Source: Nitrospira sp. (GTDB taxonomy: Bacteria; Nitrospirota; Nitrospiria; Nitrospirales; Nitrospiraceae). From it: a DNA stretch of 19,712 nt. Where the stretch lies: the NCBI GenBank assembly GCA_025361385.1, contig JANYAJ010000047.1, positions 1-19,712 of the forward strand, given 5' to 3'. Position 1 is the stretch's first letter, and every line of letters starts with the position of its first letter. The translations under genes and the position numbers were made by a program. Below, piece by piece: positions 6,753 through 14,760 of this stretch. Below the pieces are notes generated by a model. It had not been told where the DNA came from and did no database searches. It saw only the letters and a program-made list of their open reading frames with translations.

Positions 6753-8978
6753 ATGCTGCACGTTGGGCTGGCTCAAGGCTGGTGGGCCACCAAAGGCAAC
6801 GACCTGCCCGCATTGCTCCAGCAGCCACTCGAATCCGCAGTCGCCTATTACGGCTATGCCGGAGCGACGATTCTCGATGCCAAGGGGAATGTTCGCTTCA
6901 GCACCGGCCAGTCCATGAAGCTGTCCGAGAGGGGAGAATTACTCGCACGGCAAGTCCTGCAGACGGCCCCGCCGCCGTTTTCAGAACTCTATGCCGCCGA
7001 TCCGGCTGCGCCGGAACAGCCGATGCTGGACACCTTCGCCCCGATCAATGGTGCAGACAAGACAACCACCGTCGGCCTGTTGGTGTTGCGGGGGACCTGG
7101 GAGGACCTCTTCACGATGATTCAATCCTGGCCGGGAAAGAGCCGTACCGCCGAAATCGAGCTGATCAAGTATGACGGCAACCAGGTGATCGTGCTCAACG
7201 AACTCCGCCACAGGACACAGACCGCCTTGGCGCGCACGGCTCCCACCACATTGGATACTCTTCCGATCATCAAAGCCGCGCAAGGGCATTATGGCCCGCT
7301 GGAGAGTTCCTCTGACTATCGCGGCCATGCCGTACTAGCCCATATAGTTCCCGTTCAGGGCACCACCTGGACCATGGTGGTCAAGGTGGATACCGAGGAG
7401 GTCCTGGAACATCTTCAGGGCCTGCAACAGATCGCGGCCACCGGCACCCTGATTGTAGCCGCAGGCTTGGGCCTATGGACGCACCGCTGGCAACGCAAGC
7501 GGGAACAGGCCAGAGTCCGGCACGAAGTTCAGCAAGTCGAGCTGCGTCTTGCCGCGGTCATCGACTCCGCCATGGATGCCATCATCTCTGTGAACGAGGA
7601 CCGGCACATCGTGCTGTTCAATCCGACGGCAGAACGGTTGTTCGGGTGCTCCGCACAAGAAGCGCTGGGACAACCGCTCAACCGCTTCATCCCTCATCAT
7701 TTTCAAAGACCGCTGTATGAACACAGCCCCGCATTCAGTCTGAGCGATCGAAGCGCGCAAAAGACGGGCCTATTGGAGACCGCCAGTGGATTGCGGACCG
7801 ACGGGCAGGAATTCCCGATCGAAGCGTATCTCTCGCAAACAGAAACCGACGGCCACACTCTCTATACGGTCATCCTGCGGGATATCACCGAGCGCAACCG
7901 TGCGAAGGAAAAACTGATCCAGAACGAAGCGCGACTGAAAGAAGCCCAGCGCATGGCGCAGATCGGCAATTGGGAACTCAATCTCACCACCTCGACGCTC
8001 TCCTGGTCCGACGAAATCTTCCGCATCTTCGAGATCGACCCAGCGCAGTTCGGCGCCTCATACCAGGCATTTCTCGACGCGGTCCATCCGGAGGACCGGG
8101 ACCTGGTCGACGAAGCTTATCTCACCTCGATCGAGACCCGCGAGCCCTACAACATCATCCATCGGGTGCGCATGGCGGACGGACGGATCAAATTCATCCA
8201 GGAGCACGGTGAGACCCACTACGACGAGGCGACCGGCCGGCCGCTCCGCTCTACCGGTACCGCGCAAGACATCACCGCGCTCAAGCAGGCGGAGTTGCGG
8301 GTCGAATCGTCGTTGCGCGAGAAGGAAACCCTGCTGCGCGAGGTGCATCACCGGGTGAAGAACAATCTCCAGATCATTTCCAGCTTGCTCCATTTCCAGG
8401 CAAAGAAAACCCGACAGGGACAGGACCAGTCCATCTTCTCCGAGGGGCAGGATCGGCTACGCGCCATGATCCTGGTGCATGAACTCCTGTACCGCTCAAC
8501 CGATCTCCACAGAATCCCCCTCGGCGCATACCTTACGGCACTCACGGATCAACTACGGCGCTCCTTCCGCGAGGCCGCCGGTCGCATTCACCTCCGAGTC
8601 GAGGCAGAAGAACTCTCGGTGCCGGCCACCATCGCCCTGCCTTGCGGCATGATCGTCACGGAACTGGTGACCAACGCATTCAAGTACGCTTACCCCGCCG
8701 GCAAGAGCGGTTCCGTGGTGGTCCGCATCGCCTCGCGCGAGTGTTCCTTCCTCCTCTCAGTCTCGGACGAGGGCGCCGGTCTTCCGATGGAGTTCGATCT
8801 GCAGCAGGCCGGTTCCTTTGGGCTGCAATTGGTGGCGAGTCTGGCCGATCAACTGGGAGCCAAGCTCACCAGGCCCCCCGGCACCGGCTTTGAGATCGTC
8901 CTTGAAGTGCCTCTGCCCTCGGAGGCTACGGCACCGGAACGCCCGTCGCAGTTACGATCACCCATTGCGCGAATCTGA
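6753..8978 (+). CDS. PAS-domain sensor histidine kinase (HisKA_2), main frame
   Basis: The 741 residues from the first ATG after the frameshift. About residues 1-220 are a periplasmic sensor domain, then a membrane segment (about 226-246, TLIVAAGLGLW) and two PAS domains (about 265-380, DSAMDAIISVNEDRHIVLFN; about 405-510, WELNLTTSTLSWSDEIFRIF). A HisKA_2 module carries the phosphate-accepting histidine in VHHRVKNNLQ (H532/H533), and the ATPase domain has LVTNAFKYAYP, SDEGAGLP and SFGLQLV. Neither the ATG at 6753 nor the region before it starts a sensible protein: the true N-terminus and first membrane segment are in the 6529-6690 fragment. Its partner is the receiver-kinase hybrid 12 bases downstream. 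Confidence 0.9.
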   Translation: MLHVGLAQGWWATKGNDLPALLQQPLESAVAYYGYAGATILDAKGNVRFSTGQSMKLSERGELLARQVLQTAPPPFSELYAADPAAPEQPMLDTFAPINGADKTTTVGLLVLRGTWEDLFTMIQSWPGKSRTAEIELIKYDGNQVIVLNELRHRTQTALARTAPTTLDTLPIIKAAQGHYGPLESSSDYRGHAVLAHIVPVQGTTWTMVVKVDTEEVLEHLQGLQQIAATGTLIVAAGLGLWTHRWQRKREQARVRHEVQQVELRLAAVIDSAMDAIISVNEDRHIVLFNPTAERLFGCSAQEALGQPLNRFIPHHFQRPLYEHSPAFSLSDRSAQKTGLLETASGLRTDGQEFPIEAYLSQTETDGHTLYTVILRDITERNRAKEKLIQNEARLKEAQRMAQIGNWELNLTTSTLSWSDEIFRIFEIDPAQFGASYQAFLDAVHPEDRDLVDEAYLTSIETREPYNIIHRVRMADGRIKFIQEHGETHYDEATGRPLRSTGTAQDITALKQAELRVESSLREKETLLREVHHRVKNNLQIISSLLHFQAKKTRQGQDQSIFSEGQDRLRAMILVHELLYRSTDLHRIPLGAYLTALTDQLRRSFREAAGRIHLRVEAEELSVPATIALPCGMIVTELVTNAFKYAYPAGKSGSVVVRIASRECSFLLSVSDEGAGLPMEFDLQQAGSFGLQLVASLADQLGAKLTRPPGTGFEIVLEVPLPSEATAPERPSQLRSPIARI

Positions 8979-8990
8979 AGGCCATACCGT

Positions 8991-10139
8991 ATGAGCAAGA
9001 CCCGCATCTATATCGTGGAAGACGAGGCGCTGATCGCCATGGAGATCAGCGATCGCTTAATGCAAATGGGCTACGACATCTGCGGCCGGGCGACACGCGG
9101 CGAGCAGGCGTTGGAGGAGATTCCACAGACCCACCCCGACATCGTGCTGATGGACATCCATCTGGCCGGTACATTGACCGGCATCGAAACCACCACCCGG
9201 TTGCGCCCGCTGCTGGACGTGCCGGTTATTTTTCTTACCGCATTCTCCGATGCCTCGTTGCTCAAGCAAGCTCTCGACACCGAGCCGTTCGGGTATCTCG
9301 TCAAACCCTTCGAAGAGCGCGAATTACATGCCACCCTCCAGGCGGCACTCTACAAGCATCGCGTGGAGCACCAGCGCATGCACGCTCGAAAGCTCGAAAA
9401 CCAGCTGCAGATAGCCGGCAGCATCGCCCACGAGTTCAACAATCTGCTTCAAGTCATCACAGGCCATCTGACCCTGGCCCGAATGGCCTTGCAGGAGGAC
9501 AATCGAGGCATAGTCAAAAACCTCGACGAAGCCATGCGAGCAGCACAGACCGCCTCGGACATCACCAGCAGATTGCTCGTCTACACCGGGAAATCTCACG
9601 TTGGACTCAGAACGACCGACCTCAATGAGATCGTGTTGAAGTATTCGTCGTCCCATCCCCTCCCTCGCGGAACAACCAGTCGGCTGCAGCTGCAATTGGG
9701 TGATGGCATTCCGCCCATCAGGGCCAACGATCAACAAATATCGCACCTCCTTGACCAATTGGTCACCAACAGTGTCGAAGCCATCGGCACCGACCCTGGA
9801 ACCATTCAACTGAGCACGGGGATGATGGAATGCGACGAAGATATACTGTCCCATAGCCATCTGGAAGGAACAACGCGCTCTGGGACGTTTGCCTATCTAG
9901 AGGTGGTTGATGACGGATGCGGCATGGATGACGCCGCCCTCCAACGGGCCTTCGATCTGTTCTTTACCACTAAGTTCCTCGGCCGGGGGCTTGGCTTGCC
10001 GTCCGTCCGCGGAATCGTACAATCGCATGGAGGCGGTCTCGTGGCCACCAGCAGCCCCGGATTGGGCACCAAGATCCGTATCCTCTTTCCAATCACGGAC
10101 AGACCGCCCGCCGCCACACCACTCCCACGCCCCCAATAG
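8991..10139 (+). CDS. Hybrid response regulator-histidine kinase
   Basis: A 382-residue cytoplasmic protein without membrane segments. The N-terminal receiver domain (about 1-122) has the acidic pocket E10-D11, the phosphorylation site D55 (LMDIHL), T83 and K105 (VKPF). A linker helix leads to a HisKA domain with H147 (SIAHEFNNLLQ) and an ATPase domain with LVTNSVEAIG, VDDGCGMD and GRGLGLPSVRGIVQSHGG. It probably receives phosphate from the membrane kinase just upstream and passes it on. GAAGG lies before the ATG. The frame continues after the TAG (10137-10139) into a decayed second receiver domain, so the protein may be a shortened form of a REC-HK-REC ancestor. Confidence 0.9.
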   Translation: MSKTRIYIVEDEALIAMEISDRLMQMGYDICGRATRGEQALEEIPQTHPDIVLMDIHLAGTLTGIETTTRLRPLLDVPVIFLTAFSDASLLKQALDTEPFGYLVKPFEERELHATLQAALYKHRVEHQRMHARKLENQLQIAGSIAHEFNNLLQVITGHLTLARMALQEDNRGIVKNLDEAMRAAQTASDITSRLLVYTGKSHVGLRTTDLNEIVLKYSSSHPLPRGTTSRLQLQLGDGIPPIRANDQQISHLLDQLVTNSVEAIGTDPGTIQLSTGMMECDEDILSHSHLEGTTRSGTFAYLEVVDDGCGMDDAALQRAFDLFFTTKFLGRGLGLPSVRGIVQSHGGGLVATSSPGLGTKIRILFPITDRPPAATPLPRPQ

Positions 10140-10296
10140 GTCTGGGAAGACAGGATCGATTCGTCGAACGCGATTTTGCTGGCAGATGATGCCGCCACGG
10201 TAAGGATATTAAGCCAGGAAGCGCTGGAGCTCTATAGCTATCGAGTACTCACGCCGATAGCAAGGAGATTATCTACAAGCCCAATATGTTGCAACA
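10140..10296 (+). pseudogene. Remnant of C-terminal receiver domain
   Basis: Directly after the TAG, and in the same frame as the hybrid kinase, the codons read VWEDRIDSSN, then AILLADDAATVRILSQEALE and LYSYRVLT. That is the first strand, acidic pocket and first helix of a receiver domain. A few codons later another frame reads DSKEIIYKPNMLQQ and a stop (10294-10296), which is like the last strand with the KP motif. The middle of the domain, including the phosphorylation site, is missing, so it has been lost by internal deletion. It is not expected to be translated except by readthrough. Confidence 0.65.
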
Positions 10297-10380
10297 ATAG
10301 GGGGACGTGTCACCCGCCTCATCGACAAATCACAACAAGCGTAGACATCCACAGACAGCGAGAGTTTCGCTGGCATCCTG

Positions 10381-10902
10381 TTACCGGCCGCAGGCTTCTC
10401 CCTCACAACCGCCCATGCCGCCGCCCGGTCCCATCATGGACCCCATGCCTTCTCCATGGCCCATCATGCCCGGACCATGCTCACCGCCGAAGCTGCGCTC
10501 ATACTGGATGATGGTCCAGATCTCTTCGTCCGTCAGTTGCCCGTCAAATCCGATCATGCTGGTGCCGGGTGAGCCATGCTTAATCACCCAGAAGATTTCT
10601 CCTTCCGTGCGATGACGCCAGAAACCATGATGCTGAAAATTGCGAGGCGAAGGATCCAGCTGGGCCGCCACCGGCCCATGACCGTCCCCGTCTTTTCCAT
10701 GACAGTTGAAGCAGGTCCCTTTACCGTTATAGAGCGCCTTGCCCTGCGCGACGGTCTCCGGGGAACTCGGCAAGGGGCTCGTCAATGCGCGAGCGTCGGC
10801 CAACCTGTCGGCCGGCACCCGCGGCTGCATCGTATGCCGTTCGGCAGCCCAGGCAGGGAAGGCGCAAGACAACGCTACGACTATCAGCGGGAACATCTTC
10901 AT
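10381..10902 (-). CDS. Monoheme cytochrome c with Met/His/Gly-rich tail
   Basis: A 173-residue exported protein. A signal peptide (MKMFPLIVVALSCAFPAWAA) precedes a class I cytochrome domain with haem site CFNCH (GKGTCFNCHGKDGDGHG) and likely axial Met in GSPGTSMIGF, ending with the helix TDEEIWTIIQYERSF. The last 30 or so residues are an unusual low-complexity tail of Gly, Met, His and Glu, closing with two cysteines (CEGEACGR), perhaps a copper or other metal site. The start at 10902 follows GGAG; 10896 is an alternative. It is the last gene of the minus-strand cluster, 73 bases after the DUF2231 gene. Confidence 0.87.
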   Translation of the reverse strand: MKMFPLIVVALSCAFPAWAAERHTMQPRVPADRLADARALTSPLPSSPETVAQGKALYNGKGTCFNCHGKDGDGHGPVAAQLDPSPRNFQHHGFWRHRTEGEIFWVIKHGSPGTSMIGFDGQLTDEEIWTIIQYERSFGGEHGPGMMGHGEGMGSMMGPGGGMGGCEGEACGR

Positions 10903-10915
10903 CACCTTGCTCCGT

Positions 10916-10965
10916 TGATCATCTGATCGCCGCTCATCGTTCAACGCTCAGCGCTCACCGCTGTC
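10916..10965. repeat. Short oligomeric repeat in intergenic DNA
   Basis: The segment holds repeated CGCTCA/ATCGTTCA words similar to the reverse complement of 99-119 in the left-end element. It looks like the same class of short intergenic repeat. No function is evident. Confidence 0.3.
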
Positions 10966-10975
10966 CAGCACCCTG

Positions 10976-11419
10976 TTAGGGAGTTATCGGGGGCATGATG
11001 GCGTTCACGCCAATTCCGTAGGAATAAACCAGCTCGCCGCCCCAATAGCCGGTCAGACCCAGGATGACGATCCCGATCGCACCAAGACCGAGAGAGAGTA
11101 CACGGACTTCTTTGAGCCATCCCAATTGCATGGCAAGACGCAACCCCAACAGCACAACAAAGACAACCAACGTGACCGTACCCAGGCTCTCGTGGAGCTC
11201 AAGTACCGATTCCGGCGCACCGGCCCGCTTGGCCAGATCCTCTCCCATTCCGCCCGTCACCACCGCCAGCCCTGCGGCCATGACACCGGCCAACAAAGTA
11301 TAGAGACTTGTTTCTCGAAGGCCTCCGGTCGGCCAGCGGGACGCGAGGGCATCAAACGCGACGCTGGCACACAACAACGCAATGGGGAAATGGACGACGA
11401 TCGGATGAATGGGGTGCAT
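10976..11419 (-). CDS. DUF2231 family membrane protein
   Basis: A 147-residue inner membrane protein with about four membrane segments. The N-terminal MHPIHPIVVHFPIALL is the hallmark of the DUF2231 family, and a conserved HESLG lies between the second and third segments, followed by LGLTGYWGGELVY. The histidines could bind haem or metal; the function is unknown. A TTG codon directly before the ATG could also serve as start. It is 18 bases downstream of PPK2, so probably co-transcribed, and precedes a cytochrome gene, which fits a membrane electron transfer setting but does not prove it. Confidence 0.85.
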   Translation of the reverse strand: MHPIHPIVVHFPIALLCASVAFDALASRWPTGGLRETSLYTLLAGVMAAGLAVVTGGMGEDLAKRAGAPESVLELHESLGTVTLVVFVVLLGLRLAMQLGWLKEVRVLSLGLGAIGIVILGLTGYWGGELVYSYGIGVNAIMPPITP

Positions 11420-11437
11420 CAAGTTTTTTCTTTCCTA

Positions 11438-12499
11438 TCACAAATCCAGTTCCACCATCTTACGGTGGAATCGGGTAATCACATTGGGGTCCGGTGTCAG
11501 ACGGATCGGAGCTTCCTCTTTGCCTTTGTACGGCAACAGGTTCAGCACGTGCCGGAGACTTTCCAGTCGCGCCGCCTGCTTGTCGTTGGCCTTGACGATG
11601 ATCCAAGGACTGAACGTCGCGTGCGTCTTGCTGAACATTTCTTCTTTGTAGCGGGTGTAGGAGTCCCACAGCTCCTGCGCCTTCTCATCGACTGGACTCA
11701 GCTTCCATTGCTTGAGCGGGTTCTGCCGGCGCGCCTCGAACCGCTTCGCCTGCTCCTCTTTGGAGATGGAGAACCAGAACTTGATGATCGTCACGCCATC
11801 CTCATAGAGCATATGTTCGAATTCTGGGACCTGCTGCAGAAACCGCTGATGCTCCTTCTTGCTGCAGAATCCCATCACCGGCTCGACCACGGCGCGGTTG
11901 TACCAACTGCGATCGAAGAACACGATCTCGCCCTTGTTCGGCAACTGGCGAATATAGCGCTGAAAGTACCATTGGCCTCGCTCTTCGTCCGAGGGTTTCG
12001 GCAACGCAACCACCCGCATGGCGCGAGGATTCAGATGCTCGGTGAACCGGCGGATGGTGCCACCCTTCCCCGCCGCATCGCGGCCTTCGACCAGGATCGC
12101 GATCCGTTCGCCGTTGCTCTGGACCCACCGTTGCAGCCTGACCAATTCAACTTGTAGTTGCCGCAACTCCTGCTCATACAGCAATGTCTTACGGACTTCC
12201 TCGATATCGACCGCTTTGGTTTCGAGCAGTTGAAGAAGGCCTTTTCTCGTATTGACCCGCCGAAGATCATCGTCGGTCAAGGCATGGCCCGATTCGCCGA
12301 TGCGCCCGAGCCCCTCTCCGCCCAATCCGCTGCGCGGCGGTCGGTAGCCGTCCCCTTCCCGAGGCACCACGGTCGGGATAGTCTCCAGCTCATGGGTATC
12401 GAGGCGCCCGTCCTTTGCCACGAACTCGTCGATCTCCGCCTCCTCTACTCGATCTTTGCTGCCCTTTGACTTCCCGCTCGATTTACCATCGGCTGACAT
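11438..12499 (-). CDS. ppk2: Polyphosphate kinase 2 (PPK2 family)
   Basis: A 353-residue cytoplasmic enzyme that transfers phosphate between polyphosphate and nucleotides. The Walker A loop is EGRDAAGKGG (about residues 137-146), Walker B is in VFFDRSWYNR (about 187-196), and a lid-like segment EARRQNPLKQWKLSPVD follows; these are the typical PPK2 motifs in the right order. The first 80 residues form a charged Lys/Ser/Glu-rich extension that is not part of the core. Substrate class (ADP, GDP or AMP) cannot be told from sequence alone. AAGGAATC stands before the ATG. It lies 27 bases after the DsrE-like gene in the same direction. Confidence 0.93.
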   Translation of the reverse strand: MSADGKSSGKSKGSKDRVEEAEIDEFVAKDGRLDTHELETIPTVVPREGDGYRPPRSGLGGEGLGRIGESGHALTDDDLRRVNTRKGLLQLLETKAVDIEEVRKTLLYEQELRQLQVELVRLQRWVQSNGERIAILVEGRDAAGKGGTIRRFTEHLNPRAMRVVALPKPSDEERGQWYFQRYIRQLPNKGEIVFFDRSWYNRAVVEPVMGFCSKKEHQRFLQQVPEFEHMLYEDGVTIIKFWFSISKEEQAKRFEARRQNPLKQWKLSPVDEKAQELWDSYTRYKEEMFSKTHATFSPWIIVKANDKQAARLESLRHVLNLLPYKGKEEAPIRLTPDPNVITRFHRKMVELDL

Positions 12500-12526
12500 G
12501 AGGGGATTCCTTTCTTCGCTGCAAAA

Positions 12527-12886
12527 TCAAAATGCGACGTTGCGGTCACGCTCGGCCACGGCCTTGATATAGTCTGCCATGCCTTTGATCGTTGCGCCAG
12601 AGACGAGATCTCCTGCGCCGATCTGCCGTGCCACGGCGCAGGCCCCGCAGACCCAGATGGGAATATTCGCCGCCTGCACGGCAGACAATACATCCTTCAA
12701 CGGCGTCAGATTAACTCCTGTCACATGCTCGGCAGTGCCCTTGCGTCAGAGCGTCACGGATTCGTTCCAGAGCCAGAGCACAACATCGTGTCCTTGCTCC
12801 TTCGCAACCTTCGCGGCCATAAAGGGCAACGTCGCCATCGTGGGATCGTCGGTGCCCCGGCTTCCGGAAATGATGAATGTCGCCAT
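12527..12886 (-). pseudogene. DsrE-like protein gene with in-frame UGA
   Basis: The ATG at 12886, with a perfect GGAGG seven bases before it, opens a DsrE/DsrF-like protein of 119 codons. The start reads MATFIISGSRGTDDPTMATL, and the end has PIWVCGACAVARQIGAGDL, the conserved cysteine region of the family. Codon 47 (plus-strand 12746-12748) is TGA, between VTL and RKGTAEH, with no frame change. The second half (12527-12724) can still be read from a GTG. Options are a recent nonsense mutation, a sequence error, or UGA recoding. DsrE-like proteins act in sulfur transfer, matching the neighbouring sulfite oxidase group. Confidence 0.8.
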
Positions 12887-12913
12887 CGATTGATCCTCCG
12901 TCCCTCGTCGTTC

Positions 12914-12963
12914 GTCTTTCGTATCTCGCGGACGTCATTCACTTGTCACGAGATACAAGAGAC
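12914..12963 (-). terminator. Hairpin between triheme cytochrome and DsrE-like genes
   Basis: Arms 12914-12928 and 12949-12963 pair at 13 of 15 positions, with a perfect 8-bp core (GTATCTCG / CGAGATAC) and a 20-base loop. It sits just after the cytochrome stop and before the DsrE ribosome site. There is no clear U-run, so it may be a weak terminator, an mRNA-stabilising stem or a dispersed repeat. Confidence 0.4.
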
Positions 12964-12979
12964 ACGTCACACGCGTGTC

Positions 12980-13990
12980 CTACTTCGGGCCTTTGAACGT
13001 CGCCTTAAGGTAGGCCATGACATCGGCAACGCCCTGCTGCCCGATGGTCAGCCCCCAGTAGGGCATATTGGCAGACTTACCCATCGCCGCGCCGCCATGA
13101 TTGACCATGTTGTAGAGATACTCGGTCGGCACCTCGCTGAAGTTGATATTGGCGTGGATCGCCGGTTTCGGCTCCAAATTGGAGGCGGCGGGCCCGTCGC
13201 CTTTGCCGGTCGCTCCGTGGCACTGCATGCAATACTCCCTATAGATGACCTTCCCGCGTCCGGCGCTCGCCTTTCCGAATTCCTGGCTCGTCCATGGTTC
13301 GTAGAATTTGAAGTCCGGAACGCCCTGCACGGCCAGAAATCCGAGGACTGCGCGCAACTGAGGCTCCGTCGCATCGGCTAGAAATTCGCCGCTATGCGGG
13401 GTGAAGTCTTGTGGATTTTGGCCGAAGCGGAACAGCCAGTCCATGTTGTACCGTTGACCGGCTTTCTCCAACGCCGCGCTCTGCTGCCCACCGATGAGTT
13501 TTCCGTTCTCCTCGATCGTGTGACAGCCGAGACAGGCATGCGCCTTATAGGCCGCGCCTCCAAATGTCGCCTCGAACTTGGTGACCTTCGTCACGTCATA
13601 TGCGCCGACTTTCACCCGGGGATCCCTGTTGTTCTTGTCGAAATAGTCGGCAATGGCATTCGCCTCGGTCTCGGTGACCACCGGATGTTTCATCGCCCCT
13701 TCACTGAGGTCCCAGCGATAGCCCTTCACATAGAGCGGCGCTTCTTTCCCGGTCAGCCAACGGATCAGCCACAAGCGTTGATACTTGCTGCCGGCCCAGA
13801 TGAGATCGGGCGCCCGCAAATTAAAGCGCGAGTCAGGCTGCCCTTCCAGGCGATGACATTGGACGCAGGCCTGCTGAAGAATCTCCTGCGCACGCGGCTG
13901 ATCGCTCCCGAACGACAGGCGCGGGGGAGACATCAATCCCACCAACGCAAGTAGTGCGCTTCCAATCACGACCCCTCTTCTCACGTTCAT
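12980..13990 (-). CDS. Triheme cytochrome c, periplasmic
   Basis: A 336-residue exported cytochrome with a signal peptide (MNVRRGVVIGSALLALVGLM) and three haem sites: CVQCH (42-46), CLGCH (153-157) and CMQCH (254-258), each in its own class I domain. Candidate axial methionines include M100 (EGAMKHP) and the C-terminal AAMGKSANMPYWG. The arrangement looks like a fusion of a diheme and a monoheme cytochrome. GGAG stands seven bases before the ATG. It follows the SorB-like diheme gene by 40 bases on the same strand and probably accepts its electrons and relays them to a terminal oxidase; this is inference. Confidence 0.88.
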   Translation of the reverse strand: MNVRRGVVIGSALLALVGLMSPPRLSFGSDQPRAQEILQQACVQCHRLEGQPDSRFNLRAPDLIWAGSKYQRLWLIRWLTGKEAPLYVKGYRWDLSEGAMKHPVVTETEANAIADYFDKNNRDPRVKVGAYDVTKVTKFEATFGGAAYKAHACLGCHTIEENGKLIGGQQSAALEKAGQRYNMDWLFRFGQNPQDFTPHSGEFLADATEPQLRAVLGFLAVQGVPDFKFYEPWTSQEFGKASAGRGKVIYREYCMQCHGATGKGDGPAASNLEPKPAIHANINFSEVPTEYLYNMVNHGGAAMGKSANMPYWGLTIGQQGVADVMAYLKATFKGPK

Positions 13991-14030
13991 CTCGCCACTC
14001 CTTTCATCTGAAGTACCCTCACTGAATTTC

Positions 14031-14702
14031 TTACCTCGTCGATAACCAGGCATGCACATCGGCAATCTCTTGATGACTCAGAACCGAGCCCCAGGCCGGC
14101 ATCGGCCCCCGTCCATGCAGGACCGTCTCCCAAAATGCGTCCTCATGTTTCAGAATCGGATTCTTCGCCAGTTTTGGGCCATGGCCTCCAATCGCATCTG
14201 GCCCATGACAGGCCTGGCAATTGTGTTCGAAAATGCCTGCGCCTCTCGCCGCGACCCCCGTGACCGGACCTTCAGCGACTGAGTCCTGCGTGAACGGCTC
14301 CGCCTTCCTCACTTCACTCTCGAGCGACGGCAGGTGGTCCGGTGCACCGGGGTGATACCGCGCCGAGAGATACCTCACGAGCACATCGGCTTCGTCCTTG
14401 GAGATCTCCGCACCCCAATGTTTCATTTTCTCGACCGTGGCCTCCCATCGCGCGCGAGGCAACCGCTGCTGCGCAACAAGATCAGGACTATGGCAGACGG
14501 AACAGCGCGCAATAATTAAGACCTCTGCACGCGGCGCCAGCGCCGCACTCACCGTGGCCAGGTCATCCTCCTGCGCCGCCGTCGCGACGGCCAGACCCGC
14601 CATGATGACGACCACCGACAGCGTGGTAACGGAGAGGGAGAATGCTGAATAAGGTCTTCCAGCAAGGCCGCAGCGAGCGACAGCCCGAAGCGTACGTTTC
14701 AT
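14031..14702 (-). CDS. Diheme cytochrome c, SorB-like
   Basis: A 223-residue exported cytochrome. The first haem domain (CSVCH, 67-71) reads CHSPDLVAQQRLPRARWEA and KMKHWGAEI, the pattern of cytochrome subunits paired with sulfite dehydrogenases (SorB/SoxD-like). The second (CQACH, 162-166) is an ordinary class I domain with axial Met in GRGPMPAWG. The start is unsure: ATG 14702 gives a basic n-region and the signal SVTTLSVVVIMAGLAVATAAQ, but lacks a ribosome site; ATG 14756 is placed just after the upstream stop (TGAGAATG) and may be coupled. Both starts lie inside a MITE-like repeat (14638-14760), so the native N-terminus was probably replaced. Confidence 0.82.
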   Translation of the reverse strand: MKRTLRAVARCGLAGRPYSAFSLSVTTLSVVVIMAGLAVATAAQEDDLATVSAALAPRAEVLIIARCSVCHSPDLVAQQRLPRARWEATVEKMKHWGAEISKDEADVLVRYLSARYHPGAPDHLPSLESEVRKAEPFTQDSVAEGPVTGVAARGAGIFEHNCQACHGPDAIGGHGPKLAKNPILKHEDAFWETVLHGRGPMPAWGSVLSHQEIADVHAWLSTR

Positions 14703-14760
14703 GTAGGTTGAGGGGCCGAGCGAAGCGAGAACGAAGCTGGAAGCCTTTTGCAACATTCTC
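14638..14760. repeat. MITE-like palindromic element, copy 2
   Basis: The ends are imperfect terminal inverted repeats: 14638-14664 begins GAGAATGCTG, and the reverse complement of 14734-14760 begins GAGAATGTTG; both then have an A-rich stretch and CTTCCAGC. Positions 14658-14680 match 167-189 exactly when inverted. The element starts at the sulfite oxidase stop codon and runs in frame into the diheme cytochrome gene, adding about 40 codons and two possible start codons. No transposase is encoded. Confidence 0.6.

Noticed and set aside
11126..12157. Plus-strand frame of 343 codons opposite PPK2
   Set aside because: PPK2 on the minus strand has full Walker motifs; the plus-strand frame is its mirror and has no signature.
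12746..12748. UGA as a selenocysteine codon
   Set aside because: The position is not the conserved cysteine region of the family, and I found no clear hairpin with the needed loop just downstream. Kept only as a test within the finding.
12725..13381. Plus-strand frame of 218 codons over the triheme cytochrome and DsrE-like gene
   Set aside because: It is antisense to a protein with three CXXCH sites; no ribosome site or recognisable domain.
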